This document shows, one piece after another, positions 6,812 to 16,053 of a DNA stretch of 64,000 bases (within the stretch, counting starts at the first letter, position 1; every line of letters starts with the position of its first letter). The DNA is from Methylacidiphilales bacterium. GTDB lineage: Bacteria; Verrucomicrobiota; Verrucomicrobiia; Methylacidiphilales; UBA1321. The stretch spans positions 1 through 64,000 of the forward strand of contig JAMFSY010000016.1 in NCBI GenBank assembly GCA_026225555.1, read 5' to 3'. The notes beneath the pieces are model-generated. The model did not search any database and had not been told where the DNA came from. It saw only the letters and a program-made list of their open reading frames with translations. Position numbers and translations under genes: made by a program.

Positions 6812-9790
6812 ATGAGCCCTTCATCACGAATATTTTTGGGTAAGGGATTTCTAGCTACGATGGGATTACTCCTCATCATCGGTGGCACGACTCTTTTTAT
6901 CTTAAGCAAAAAAGGCCTCGTTCCGACCTTCTCCCCAAAGGGGACTGTGACCATTCAGGTGATCGATAAGCAGGGGAAGCCCGTCATTGGCGCAACCCTT
7001 CGGCCTCTCGGCTTACGAACCCAGGAAGAATCGGGGAGTTCCTACGGCTGGCATGGCCTGGGTATCAAGCCGGAAAATTATACGACCGATGCCGGTGGCA
7101 AAACTTCCCTATCCTATCCCTTGTCCACCATCGATAACCTGCATACTGGCCAACTTACCCTTCTCATTGAACATCCTGATTTTTGTTCCATGGAGCAGGA
7201 TGTTTCCGTCGATTCTCCGAAGCCGATTACCTTGGCCCAAGGCACGAAACTGACTGTGCAAGCCGTCTCATCAAGCGGAGATGTTCTTGCGGGTGTCTAT
7301 GCGGATGTCATCGATGATCAATATCAATCAGCCCATTTAAAATGGACTCGCTCGACGGATGGGAAGACTCGTTTCGCTCACTTTCTACCGGGTTCGTATG
7401 TCGTCCGAGCCGTGGTGCTCGGCTCAGATGGCACTCCTCTTTTTAGCGATCCGGTGAATTTCACCGCGTCGGATGCTGGGGAGCAAACCCTGCAATTGAC
7501 CGTTCACCCCGGCATTACCGTTCGGGGTACATTGGATGCATCCGTACCTCGCCCGATCAAGCAGGGCGTCATCATCGCTGGCGTGACCACGCCACTGCCC
7601 GTTTCGTCCAATTTTAAAAATCCCTCTCTGGTTTGCGCGTGGTACACAACGGCCACCATCAAAGATGATGGTTCCTTTACGCTTCAAAATCTGCCTCCCG
7701 GCACCTTGGAAATCATCGCCACCTGCGATGGTTACGTTTCCCAGCAACCGAAAACCACGAGAAGCGAAGAAATCGCGCACCACCAGTTTCCCAATATTCG
7801 GTATCCCCAGACTTTTCCGGTCGATTCGTCCATACCAAGCACGGTGGCCATGGAGCGCACGGGAGGAGCCCGGATCACGGTTCGCTCCCCGGATGGGAAA
7901 CTTCTATCTCATGCCCACGCCTTTTCCTCCCCCAACGAGAATATCGGCAATTTTAATACGATCCTCGGAGCTGCCTATCACGGAGAGGATTTTCTGCGGA
8001 AAGAAGACGAAGATCCATTTTCTGCAGTGCATTTTGATCGCCACCCCCGCTTTGAAGCAACAACGGACGAAAACGGGATTGCCGTCATAGAAGGTTTGCC
8101 GGGTGGTGAAAACACCCTCTCGGTTGTGCACGGCTCGTTTGATATGCCGATCCGCGCTTCCCGGACGCCATTCGATATTCCACGGCGGGAGCGTTTTCTG
8201 GAAATCGTTCCCGGCCAGGAAACATCCGCAGAAGTGAAGATGGAACCTAAAGGCAGCACCTCTTTAAGCGCCGTCATCCAGCAGGCCGTAAATCAAATGC
8301 GGTCGGCACATCCGTCGCTTTCGGCGCGGACCAATGAACCATCCTTGCAAGTGAGAACCGAGAAGGATTTTATGGGCAAAGTGGTTGATGAATCGGGCCA
8401 GCCGTTGGAAGGCGTATCCGTTCATGCCTGGACCTGGTGCCCCGGCAACGAAACGAAAACGGATAAGGAGGGGAACTTCCGCTTGTCCGGTCTGGAACCT
8501 GACCGGCGCATTGAAGTGCGCTTTAGCAAGGAGGGCTTCAGCCCGGTGCATGTCACGCAGCAAGAGGTGGGCGAGCTTTTGCAACCCGTCGTCTTGAACA
8601 ACAAGACATTTTTCGAGGGTGTGGTTGCTGATGCCAAGGGGCAGCCTATGAGCAATGTCGCGGTTGAAGCTCTTACCGGCCCCAAGGATGGGGATGGCGT
8701 GGTCATCACCGACGTGAGCTACCGGACGACGACCGATCAGAAGGGCCATTACCGGCTTTACGTTCATCCCGACATCTATCGCCTGCAGGCCCGCCTGGTG
8801 CTCAGTGGTTTGGTTTCGACGCCCATGGGGCAATTCATTCGTGATAAACAAAGCATCGTCAGGAACATCATCCTGGCTCGTGGCCTTGCCTTTCGCGCCA
8901 AGCTGATCGACAGCACGACAGGACAACCTGTTCAGGGAGTCCGTCTTTATAACGAGAGAGATCCCGCTCTGGCCGCCGTTTCCGATGAAAAAGGTGAGGT
9001 GACCGTGCCGGGGATGGTGGCCGGGAATTTCGAGGTGGAAGTATCTGCGGACAGTCTCGGTTATCGGCGCTGGTGGTCACCTCAGGCCGGTCATCCCTGG
9101 GAACAGTTTCAGATCGAGAAGTCGGGCTGGCAGCGCAATTTCGACAGCCTTACTTTTGAGATTATCAAGGATGCCAAACCCTTCGTCATCAGCCTGGAAA
9201 AAGGAGTGACCATACACGGTAAAGTGATTGATCCCGATGGTCATCCGGTCGGCGGTGCAACGGTGGCTCCGGCTCTGACCGGGACCGGCAATTCACTGAC
9301 GGGAGACACGCGATTCAGCGTCACCACCAATTCAGACGGTACCTTTGCCATGCTTCTGCCTGCCAGCGGACAGGTGGAATACAATCTGATGGCCCATGAC
9401 GGCGCTTACAATCAATGGAGAAAATGGGCCAATGGCGTCTTGCCGCCCATCAAAACGACACCGGGCCAAAATCTGGAAAATGTTATTCTTCCCTTGATGC
9501 AGCCATGCGTGATTAAAGGTCGTGTCGTTAAGAAGGACGGCACTCCTCTGCCCAACCATGAGGTCAGGGCCCAGTCAGCAGCCAAAGATCAAAATCACTA
9601 CTACGATCCGACCGTGAGGACCAGGGAGGACGGTACATTTGAATTGGATTTTGTCGGTTCCGGTCGTCAATACATTCAGGCGGCTCCATTTTGGTTAAAG
9701 GCAGAAGAGGCCCCCGCCGGAACCTCCATTCTGGTAGAGTTAAGTGGAGGTAAGTCCGTTGATAATATCCAGCTTACGGTGAATCAATAA
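6812..9790 (+). CDS. Membrane-anchored protein with repeated carboxypeptidase-regulatory-like beta domains
   Basis: The 992-aa product begins with a single hydrophobic anchor (GFLATMGLLLIIGGTTLFIL, residues 12-31). Many beta-sandwich units of the CarboxypepD-regulatory/SpaA-like kind follow. Each has a core such as VIDKQGKPVIGATL, VVDESGQPLEGVSVHAWT, VVADAKGQPMSNVAVEAL, VIDPDGHPVGGATVAPAL or VVKKDGTPLPNHEVRA, followed by a T-D-x-x-G-x-F/Y strand. At least eight units are visible. No catalytic domain is seen. It starts 14 bp after the M56-ankyrin gene and must belong to the same operon. In this phylum such repeats often occur fused to or beside M56 sensors, so a role as periplasmic sensor or scaffold is a reasonable inference. 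Confidence 0.75.
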   Translation: MSPSSRIFLGKGFLATMGLLLIIGGTTLFILSKKGLVPTFSPKGTVTIQVIDKQGKPVIGATLRPLGLRTQEESGSSYGWHGLGIKPENYTTDAGGKTSLSYPLSTIDNLHTGQLTLLIEHPDFCSMEQDVSVDSPKPITLAQGTKLTVQAVSSSGDVLAGVYADVIDDQYQSAHLKWTRSTDGKTRFAHFLPGSYVVRAVVLGSDGTPLFSDPVNFTASDAGEQTLQLTVHPGITVRGTLDASVPRPIKQGVIIAGVTTPLPVSSNFKNPSLVCAWYTTATIKDDGSFTLQNLPPGTLEIIATCDGYVSQQPKTTRSEEIAHHQFPNIRYPQTFPVDSSIPSTVAMERTGGARITVRSPDGKLLSHAHAFSSPNENIGNFNTILGAAYHGEDFLRKEDEDPFSAVHFDRHPRFEATTDENGIAVIEGLPGGENTLSVVHGSFDMPIRASRTPFDIPRRERFLEIVPGQETSAEVKMEPKGSTSLSAVIQQAVNQMRSAHPSLSARTNEPSLQVRTEKDFMGKVVDESGQPLEGVSVHAWTWCPGNETKTDKEGNFRLSGLEPDRRIEVRFSKEGFSPVHVTQQEVGELLQPVVLNNKTFFEGVVADAKGQPMSNVAVEALTGPKDGDGVVITDVSYRTTTDQKGHYRLYVHPDIYRLQARLVLSGLVSTPMGQFIRDKQSIVRNIILARGLAFRAKLIDSTTGQPVQGVRLYNERDPALAAVSDEKGEVTVPGMVAGNFEVEVSADSLGYRRWWSPQAGHPWEQFQIEKSGWQRNFDSLTFEIIKDAKPFVISLEKGVTIHGKVIDPDGHPVGGATVAPALTGTGNSLTGDTRFSVTTNSDGTFAMLLPASGQVEYNLMAHDGAYNQWRKWANGVLPPIKTTPGQNLENVILPLMQPCVIKGRVVKKDGTPLPNHEVRAQSAAKDQNHYYDPTVRTREDGTFELDFVGSGRQYIQAAPFWLKAEEAPAGTSILVELSGGKSVDNIQLTVNQ

Positions 9791-9840
9791 TCATGCATAT
9801 TCGCCATATTGACTCCGACGGATGAGCCGAAGCAATTTGA

Positions 9841-10074
9841 TTACTCAATAATTTGGGCATCTTCAAAAACAATCTCCCTGACTTCGATTTCATCACGGCA
9901 AGGGTCATCGGGGTCGGTAGGCCGAACACCTCCAAGGGCGCGGGAGGCTGTCATGGAGTAGATCAATCCGAGCTTATGGCCGATGACGCGCACAATACCG
10001 TACGTGTAGTGAAACCAGATTTCGTTTTCGTTCTTCATTTCAATCCGCATTAAGAAAGAATGAAGTGCAAACAT
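9841..10074 (-). CDS. Small hypothetical protein
   Basis: The frame extends upstream to 10188, but the ATG at 10074 is preceded by an excellent Shine-Dalgarno sequence (AAAGGAGGAATAAAG read on the minus strand). This gives a 77-aa protein starting MFALHSFLMRIEMKNENE. It has no membrane segment, a short beta-rich start and an acidic C-terminal part (DPDDPCRDEIEVREIVFEDA). I do not recognise the family. It is the only short frame in this part of the island with a clear ribosome-binding site, which is the main reason to call it real. It lies between the large operon and the relaxase remnant. Confidence 0.45.
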   Translation of the reverse strand: MFALHSFLMRIEMKNENEIWFHYTYGIVRVIGHKLGLIYSMTASRALGGVRPTDPDDPCRDEIEVREIVFEDAQIIE

Positions 10075-10207
10075 CTTTATTCCTCCTTTCAATTCGAAGG
10101 TTAATCCACTCGATCCCGAATCATGCGCATAGCAAGAAGGTTTCGAGTCAAATCTTGGTTTAGGTCCTTTGGTTTTAAGTTCTGGCATAGGTCTTTCTGG
10201 TTTGTGG

Positions 10208-11164
10208 TTAAATACTCATCCCTATTCTCTGGGATTGGACGGGTTCAAAATTGAGACGCATGTGCTCAGAGTGAGCAGATGCTTGCGATTGCCGAGGTGC
10301 CGCCATGACTTGAGCTTCCTTGACTCGCTGGTGTTCGACATTGTAGCGCATGACCATTTGGCGGGCCTGCTCGGTACGGCGATTGACCTCGGCATGAGTC
10401 CGCCTGACTTCGGCCATGATTTCGCGGTAGGCGGGTAAGCGTTGCTCGATGGACAACTTCGCATGGGGATTGGCCACGAGAATATCCAGAGCAGCAGCAC
10501 GATTGCCTTCCGGCAAATGCGCCATGAGTGCCGCCTTGTCTGGGGTATGAACCGAGCACAATTCCCGTCCTCGCGAGCAGGCCACGTAAGCTGATTTGGC
10601 ATCAAGCCGGGCGGCGGCCACGACGACTTTCTCGCATGTCCGGCCCTGTGCTTTGTGGGAAGTCACGACATAGCCATGCGTCCATTGCTTGAACGCAGGC
10701 GGCACGGTCAGGCCCTCGCGTGTCTGAATCGAGCCAGTGGCTTCGATCTTGACCACGGTGAGCACCTGTCCATTGATAAGGCCAAGTGACCGCTGATTGG
10801 CTAGGACCAGAATTTTATCGCCGGAGCAGATATTGACGAGGCGCGGCGCCCCGACATCAAATGACCCGGCGCTTTTCAGGGGCAGCACTCGCTCTGTGTC
10901 GTCGGAGGCCAGGACGATCTTGCTGTGCTCGACCTGTTTGACGGTGGCCGACTCACCTGCCTTCCAGCCACCGACCGACTTGGTGAACATCACGACATAA
11001 CCCGGCTGGTAATTGCGCCAGTGGCCGCGTTGCTGCTCCGTCCACTTGGACGATTCATGCACAGTGCAGGCGGTATCTTCCTTGGGCAGCAATTGTCGCT
11101 CCCTGAGACCGGAACGGATCTCCTGAGTCAGCAGCCGGTTTCCCATAGTCAGATTGTAATTCAC
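10208..11164 (-). pseudogene. C-terminal remnant of a MobF (TraI/TrwC-like) relaxase-helicase
   Basis: The 318 codons match the last part of conjugative relaxases of the TrwC/TraI type. They cover the end of the helicase (LLTQEIRSGLRERQLLPKED), the domain-2B-like stretch NYQPGYVVMFTKSVGGWKAG, and the UvrD C-terminal motif GYVVTSHKAQGRT followed by AYVACSRGRELCSVHT. The N-terminal relaxase with its HUH and tyrosine motifs, and the Walker A helicase part, are absent. Intact proteins are near 900-1000 aa, and this one starts abruptly at a GTG. Upstream of 11164 the sequence shows no relaxase-like coding. It is a decayed piece of the mobilisation machinery that brought the island or an earlier element here, and it cannot nick DNA. 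Confidence 0.75.
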
Positions 11165-11553
11165 TCTAAGCCCCCCCGCGCCAGAAGTGCGCCAGGACTT
11201 CGCCTGTCACACTTCCGGCTGGCCCCGAGAAATTCGACGCGGCTTGCTCGCGGCCCCAAGGGATCTTGGGGGGCCGCTCGCTGGCGCCGCCGATTGGGTG
11301 AGGGCTGGAGAGCAAGTGGAGGAGAGGCATCTGCTTTTTTGGCGGCTTCTACTGCGCTGCTGCGCCGGTCGCTTTCGTGTTTGGTGTGAGTCGCCAGCTG
11401 AGTCTTTCATCGCACACACGTTGAAAATGAAGCAGGAAGGCCGGCAGAAGAGCTTGGCAGGACACCTGTGGGCAGGATCAGCACTAACGTGACACTACAT
11501 AGTATATCACATTTGTCTTGCTTTTGCCGAGTTTCTCCCATAAGCTTTGCATC
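11165..11553. other. Non-coding gap with a strong hairpin next to the relaxase remnant
   Basis: No convincing gene is seen. The first 230 bases are much richer in G+C than their neighbours. A hairpin lies at about 11251-11276, with CGGCCCCAAG and CTTGGGG...CCG around a GGAT loop and two extra G on the right arm. From about 11400 the sequence becomes AT-rich and leads into the next gene, so a promoter for the integrase operon probably lies near 11480-11540. The position upstream of a relaxase would suit an old transfer origin, but no nic site can be assigned. Confidence 0.35.
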
Positions 11554-12006
11554 ATGGAAAATGAACCCAAATCCGCCCGCCGAGTCACGATGGCCCTGCG
11601 TACCGACCTGAACGACCGCGTCTTTAAGAAAGCCGAGGAGCTAGGCCAGAATGCCAATTACTTCGTGAACCAGTGCATCGAGGGCATCCTCGATGCGATG
11701 GATGCGGACGACATCAGCCATGACATTCCGGTTTTGAAACTCGACCGGATCATGAAGGGCAAGACCATGCTTGATTCCAAATGGGTCAACGCTCTTTGCG
11801 CCTTCATCGTCCCCAACGTCGACGTTGAGGAGGTCACCGTATGGCAGAGGCGCTATTTCGCCGAACTCATCAACAAGCATGAAGGGAAGCTGACGCACGA
11901 GTTCATTAACCTCTATTGGAAACAAGCCGCTGATCGAAATCGCAAGCGGATCGAAGATGAAAAAGAAGTCGCCCGGCTTAGAAAGGCCAAGGGCGGCGGA
12001 AAGTGA
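11554..12006 (+). CDS. Small island protein with ribbon-helix-helix-like N-terminus
   Basis: The ATG at 11554 gives 150 aa. The N-terminal part (KSARRVTMALRTDLNDRVF, then KAEELGQNANYFVNQCIEGIL) has the basic strand followed by two helices seen in ribbon-helix-helix proteins of the CopG/Arc kind. This would suit a DNA-binding regulator of the element. The remaining 100 residues are helical and highly charged, ending in a lysine-rich tail (EDEKEVARLRKAKGGGK). No family is recognised beyond that. It is the first gene of a tight three-gene set with an excisionase-like gene (8 bp on) and the integrase, so a role in element control is likely but inferred. Confidence 0.55.
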   Translation: MENEPKSARRVTMALRTDLNDRVFKKAEELGQNANYFVNQCIEGILDAMDADDISHDIPVLKLDRIMKGKTMLDSKWVNALCAFIVPNVDVEEVTVWQRRYFAELINKHEGKLTHEFINLYWKQAADRNRKRIEDEKEVARLRKAKGGGK

Positions 12007-12013
12007 ACCCCTT

Positions 12014-12268
12014 ATGCCAGCCATTATTTCCCCACCCACTAAAACCGAAGAAGACCGATTGATGGACTTGGAGGAAGTTGCCGAAAAACTCGGCAACATT
12101 TCCACCCGTTCAGTTAGACGCCTGATTGCCCGAGGCGATTTACCCCAGCCAGTTAAGGTGCTGAGTTCGCCTCGACTTTACTATTCCGATGTTGTCGCCT
12201 ACCTCGAAGCATTGAAACAGAAGCGCGACACCGCCAGCCAAAACACCCGCAGGAAGGAGACCTTATGA
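12014..12268 (+). CDS. Excisionase-like helix-turn-helix (MerR/AlpA-type) protein
   Basis: The ATG at 12014 gives 84 aa. The core (MDLEEVAEKLGNISTRSVRR, then IARGDLPQPVKVLSS and LYYSDVVAYLEAL) is the short winged helix of AlpA/Xis-like proteins encoded next to integrases: a helix-turn-helix, a wing with proline-rich turn, and the W/Y-x-x-x-x-V-x-x-Y/L ending. Such proteins bend DNA at attachment sites and set the direction of recombination. The gene ends inside the start of the integrase (ATGA overlap), so the two are translated together. The frame is open further upstream, but those residues overlap the previous gene and look unnatural. Confidence 0.75.
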   Translation: MPAIISPPTKTEEDRLMDLEEVAEKLGNISTRSVRRLIARGDLPQPVKVLSSPRLYYSDVVAYLEALKQKRDTASQNTRRKETL

Positions 12269-13548
12269 TTTGCATGATTTATCGCCGGAAAAGAGTCACC
12301 GATGGAAAGACCGAGACAGCGCGACTTTACCGTGGTCGCTACCGTCTTGATGGAGAGACGAAAATCACCGAAGTCCCCTTGCACACATCGGACAAACGCG
12401 TAGCCCAACAGCGCCTGGAAGAAATCGTCAAGCAGAGGCAACAGGAGGCAGCCGGGATGATTCCTTCTGGCGCAAAGCGAACGGCCTTGCAATCCCCGCT
12501 GCTCAACCATCTCAAGGATTACCTTTCGGACCTGACCGCCACTGGCCGCGACCAGGAGTACATTTACATCGTGGATAAGCAGATTCAAAAACTGCTGAGG
12601 GAGTGCAAATGGGCGATCCTGTGCGATGTAACGTCCGATTCATTCCTTCGCTGGCGTGCGAAGCAGCGGAAGGCGCCGAAGACCCTTAACGAATACCTGG
12701 CCTCAGTCTCGTCTTTGCTGAACTGGATGGAGCGGCACGAACGCATTGAAAAGAATCCGCTTAAGCACGTCCAAAAAGTCCAGACCAACGGACGCCAAGT
12801 GCGCTTGCGGCGTGCCTTTACGGATGACGAAATGACGCGGCTCTTGAAAGTGGCAGGAACGCGCAAAGTCATTTATCTCATGGCGGTCTACACGGGTCTA
12901 CGGCGTGGCGAGCTATCCAAGTTGCTGCGTACCGATCTTCACTTGGAAGCCGCTCAGCCTTTTATCAGCGTCCGCGCCTCTACCACCAAGAATCATAAAC
13001 AAGCCATTATCGCCCTTCATACTGATCTGGTCTCCGAGTTGGAAGCCGTTCTGGCGAATCTTCCGGCAAAGGAAACCAGACTCTTGGCACACCTGATGCC
13101 ATCGATGGTTACGTTCAAGGCCGATTTGAAAGCGGCCAAGATTGAATTTATCAACGAGCAGAACCAACGAGCCGACTTCCATTCCCTCCGCCACACGCTC
13201 GCTACCAACTTGGCCCGAGCCGGTACGTCTCCGCGCATTGCGATGGAAATCATGCGGCACAGCGACATCAAGCTGACGACGAAGACCTACACCGATGCGG
13301 GCCTACTTCCGGTTTCAGACGCCGTGATAAACCTCCCGAGTTTGCTGGCTAAAAAGCCCACAAGCACACAAATAGGCACACAAAGTTTGTTCCGGGCAGG
13401 TCACGACCTGTCCACCTCGGACACCAAATCGCATGACAATGCGCCTTTGGAAGTGCCTGGAATCAAAAGGCTTGAGATGGAGGATTCCACGCTAGTCCCG
13501 ACAGGTCACGAAAACGAAGAAAGCTGCCGCGCTAGGACTCGAACCTAG
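12265..13548 (+). CDS. Tyrosine recombinase (site-specific integrase)
   Basis: The 427-aa product has an N-terminal arm-binding region, a core-binding SAM-like helical domain (about residues 75-175), and a catalytic domain with all expected residues: R213 in YTGLRRGEL, the lysine of the beta-hairpin in ASTTKNHK (about 240), H306 and R309 in HSLRHTLA, H332 in IMRHSDIKLTT and the nucleophile Y342 in TKTYTDAG. An unusual 75-residue extension follows the tyrosine. Its last eight codons and stop lie inside the tRNA-Gln gene on the opposite strand, so the C-terminus spans the attachment site and would change after excision. It is the third gene of the operon. It most likely integrated the island at this tRNA. 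Confidence 0.9.
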   Translation: MICMIYRRKRVTDGKTETARLYRGRYRLDGETKITEVPLHTSDKRVAQQRLEEIVKQRQQEAAGMIPSGAKRTALQSPLLNHLKDYLSDLTATGRDQEYIYIVDKQIQKLLRECKWAILCDVTSDSFLRWRAKQRKAPKTLNEYLASVSSLLNWMERHERIEKNPLKHVQKVQTNGRQVRLRRAFTDDEMTRLLKVAGTRKVIYLMAVYTGLRRGELSKLLRTDLHLEAAQPFISVRASTTKNHKQAIIALHTDLVSELEAVLANLPAKETRLLAHLMPSMVTFKADLKAAKIEFINEQNQRADFHSLRHTLATNLARAGTSPRIAMEIMRHSDIKLTTKTYTDAGLLPVSDAVINLPSLLAKKPTSTQIGTQSLFRAGHDLSTSDTKSHDNAPLEVPGIKRLEMEDSTLVPTGHENEESCRARTRT

Positions 13549-13549
13549 A
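13524..13549. other. Probable attachment site (att) at the tRNA-Gln 3' end
   Basis: The T-arm and acceptor 3' strand of the tRNA are also the last codons of the integrase. Tyrosine integrases commonly use the 3' half of tRNA genes as their target and restore it on insertion. The matching second copy would lie at the other end of the island. I saw no copy in positions 1-13,500, so that end is probably left of the window or has been lost. Confidence 0.55.
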
Positions 13550-13596
13550 ACACCCAGATCCAGAATCTGGTGTGCTACCAATTGCACCACGCGGCA
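13524..13596 (-). tRNA. tRNA-Gln (anticodon CTG)
   Basis: Read on the minus strand, the acceptor arm TGCCGCG pairs with CGCGGCA. The D arm is GTGC/GCAC, the anticodon stem CCAGA/TCTGG has the loop TTCTGGA (anticodon CTG), and the T arm CTAGG/CCTAG has TTCGAGT. The discriminator base is G and the CCA end is not encoded. The 73-base cloverleaf is complete, so the gene remains functional although an integrase gene runs into its 3' half. It decodes CAG. Confidence 0.95.
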
Positions 13597-13740
13597 AGAA
13601 AGGGCGGACGGCGGGTAACCGTTCGCGAGCTCACCATCAAACGGTACCGGGGGCCCGGAAGCAAGTTTTTTCCCTGCGAGCTGTTGCCGCGGATTTTGTC
13701 TCCGGGCTAGCCCGGATGAGGAACCCGGGTATCGTGGAGC

Positions 13741-15900
13741 ATGGTTTCATCGTCCCCGAATCGTCTTGCCCGCGAGAAGTCGCCTTATCTTTTGCAGCAT
13801 GCCCACAATCCGGTGGATTGGTTTCCGTGGGGGGAGGAGGCCTTCGCCAAGGCACGGGCGGAGGATAAGCCTATCTTTCTCTCGATCGGTTATTCGACCT
13901 GCCATTGGTGTCATGTGATGGAGCATGAGTCGTTTGAATCGACCGCCATTGCCGCTTTCCTCGCGGAACATTTTGTGAGCATCAAGGTTGATCGCGAGGA
14001 GCGGCCCGATGTCGACCAGGTTTACATGACTTTTGTGCAGGCGACGACGGGGCATGGCGGCTGGCCGATGAGCGTGTGGTTGACGCCGGACTTGAGGCCG
14101 TTCGTGGGCGGCACTTATTTTCCGCCGACGGATCTGCCGGGGCGGCCCGGTTTCATCACGGTGCTGCGGCGCATCGCGGAGCTTTGGAAAACCGAGCGTG
14201 GGCAGATTGAGGACAAGGCGCACTCGTTGCTCAGCGCGTTGCGCGAGGCGGAGAATCAGGCGATTGCCGATCCCAATGAATCATGGTCTTCGCCCAAGTC
14301 GCTGCAAATCGGTTTCGATCAATACGCGCGGATGTTCGATTCTCATGAGGGCGGTTTTGGCGGAGCGCCGAAATTTCCCCGGCCGGTGAATCTGGAATTT
14401 CTTCTTTTTCTGGCGGCGCAGAAAAGCGGTACGACATCCGCCACCCGGCCTGAAGCGGCGGAGGGGATGGCCTTGCATACGCTCCGCAAGATGGCCGATG
14501 GCGGGATGCATGATCACTTGGGAGGCGGCTTTCACCGCTACTCGGTGGATGCGCAATGGCACGTGCCGCACTTCGAGAAGATGCTCTACGATCAGGCTCA
14601 ATTGGCGCAGGTTTACCTGAGCGCCTTCCAGGTTTCAGGCGATAAATCCTTCGCGCGGGTGGCGCGTAACGTTCTGCATTATGTCATGCATGACCTGACT
14701 TCGCCCGAGGGCGGATTTTATTCGGCGGAGGATGCGGATAGCCTTTCCCACGCCGGAGCGGCGCGCAAGCAGGAGGGAGCTTTTTATATTTGGACCGAGG
14801 CGGAGATTCGCGAGGTCCTGGGCGAGGATCGCATGGAGGAATTCTGCGCGGTCTTCGGCGTGGAGGCGGAGGGGAATGTGCCGGTCGGTTCCGATCCGCA
14901 TGGCGAGCTCGATGGCGTCAATGTGCTCATCCAGCGGCTGGGGCCGCAGGAGGCGGCGGAACGCTTCGGGCGGAAATTGGAGAATATGGAGCACCGGCTG
15001 GATGATGATCGTTCCGCGTTGCTCGCCCGGCGCGGCCTGCGTCCCCGCCCACATCTCGATGACAAGATTTTGACGGCGTGGAATGGACTCATGATCGGCG
15101 CGTTTGCGCGCGGGGCCCAGATTCTCAACGATGCTTCTTTTCTCCAGGCCGCCCAACGTGCGGCGACATTTTTGCGGGAACATCTTTTCGATCCGGCGAA
15201 TGGTGAGCTAAAGCGCAGCTTTCGCGAAGGCCCCTCCACGATTTCGGGCTTTGCGGCGGATTACGCTTTTCTGATCAGCGGTCTGCTTGATCTTTACGCA
15301 GCCGATTTCGATCTCGGCTGGTTGCGCTGGGCGCGGCAATTGCAGGACACACTGGATCTTCATTTCTGGGACCAAATTCGGGGTGGTTACTTTTCCACCA
15401 ATGATCGCGATCCGGGGATTCTTCTGCGGATGAAGGAGGATTACGATGGCGCGGAGCCGACGCCGACTTCCGTCGCGGTGGGTAACCTATGGCGCTTCGG
15501 CCAGCTCTATCATAACGACGTGCTGATCAGTCACGCGAAGCATGCGGTTAGCGCCTTCGCCACCCGCCTGGAGGCGCAACCCTTCGGCATGCCGCTTCTG
15601 CTCGTGGCCGCGGCGCGTCTCGAAAGACCGCCCCTGCATTTGATCCTGCACGGTGCCGATCCGGCCTCGCCCGATCTCGCGGCGTTGCGGGTTGAGGCGC
15701 GCCGGCGTTATCTGCCGCAGCTGGTGGTGATCGAAATCACGAATCAGGCCGCGCGCGATTACTTCGCGCCGCGTCACCCGGTGATCGAGCATTTGCCCGC
15801 TTCGCCCTCGGAGCCAGCCGCCTATCTTTGCGAGGATTTTGTCTGTCGGCTGCCGGTGACCCGGGCGGAAGATTTGCGCGCGTTATTGGCGGAGATTTAG
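13741..15900 (+). CDS. DUF255 thioredoxin-fold / glycosidase-like protein (YyaL/SSP411 family)
   Basis: The 719-aa product opens with the family signature [21 protein letters not shown] and carries a thioredoxin-like domain with C54-H-W-C57 ([15 protein letters not shown]). A long alpha/alpha-barrel part follows, with [21 protein letters not shown] and [20 protein letters not shown]. The length is the normal one for YyaL/SPATA20 proteins. The family is widespread but its reaction is unsettled; a cellobiose-epimerase-like fold follows the redox domain. It starts 144 bp after the tRNA gene, outside the island, with higher G+C typical of the core genome. Its stop codon TAG is the left flank of a short inverted-repeat element, so the downstream boundary has been changed by an insertion. 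Confidence 0.9.
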   Translation: MVSSSPNRLAREKSPYLLQHAHNPVDWFPWGEEAFAKARAEDKPIFLSIGYSTCHWCHVMEHESFESTAIAAFLAEHFVSIKVDREERPDVDQVYMTFVQATTGHGGWPMSVWLTPDLRPFVGGTYFPPTDLPGRPGFITVLRRIAELWKTERGQIEDKAHSLLSALREAENQAIADPNESWSSPKSLQIGFDQYARMFDSHEGGFGGAPKFPRPVNLEFLLFLAAQKSGTTSATRPEAAEGMALHTLRKMADGGMHDHLGGGFHRYSVDAQWHVPHFEKMLYDQAQLAQVYLSAFQVSGDKSFARVARNVLHYVMHDLTSPEGGFYSAEDADSLSHAGAARKQEGAFYIWTEAEIREVLGEDRMEEFCAVFGVEAEGNVPVGSDPHGELDGVNVLIQRLGPQEAAERFGRKLENMEHRLDDDRSALLARRGLRPRPHLDDKILTAWNGLMIGAFARGAQILNDASFLQAAQRAATFLREHLFDPANGELKRSFREGPSTISGFAADYAFLISGLLDLYAADFDLGWLRWARQLQDTLDLHFWDQIRGGYFSTNDRDPGILLRMKEDYDGAEPTPTSVAVGNLWRFGQLYHNDVLISHAKHAVSAFATRLEAQPFGMPLLLVAAARLERPPLHLILHGADPASPDLAALRVEARRRYLPQLVVIEITNQAARDYFAPRHPVIEHLPASPSEPAAYLCEDFVCRLPVTRAEDLRALLAEI

Positions 15901-16053
15901 GAGCTTGCTGAAAAAGACTCACTCTCGAAATTTCGGGCATCCTGAGCTTGTCGAAGGATCAGTTCCGCTTCAGTAAAAGCGAGAGGCAACCGACCTGAGC
16001 CTGCCACACGTGTGTGTGACAGGCCCAGGATGACTGCCTTTTTCAGCGAGCTC
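15901..16053. mobile_element. MITE-like element with 16-bp terminal repeats and TTAG duplication
   Basis: The left end GAGCTTGCTGAAAAAG and the right end CTTTTTCAGCGAGCTC are inverted repeats with 15 of 16 matches. The element is 153 bp long and codes for nothing. TTAG occurs immediately on both sides (15897-15900 and 16054-16057), a 4-bp target duplication of the YTAR type that I recall for IS5-group transposons. The left TTAG holds the stop codon of the upstream gene. Inside lies a copy of the arm of the REP-like repeat at 35836 (about 37 of 40 bases) and a hairpin around CACACGTGTG. Confidence 0.75.

Noticed and set aside
11490-11515. Operator-like GTGACACTAC...TATCAC before the integrase operon
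   Set aside because: The inverted match is limited to the outer four bases, so it is not distinguishable from chance.
1-13500. Second copy of the tRNA-Gln 3' end as left island boundary
   Set aside because: I looked for TAGGACTCGAACCTAG and close variants by eye and found none in this range.
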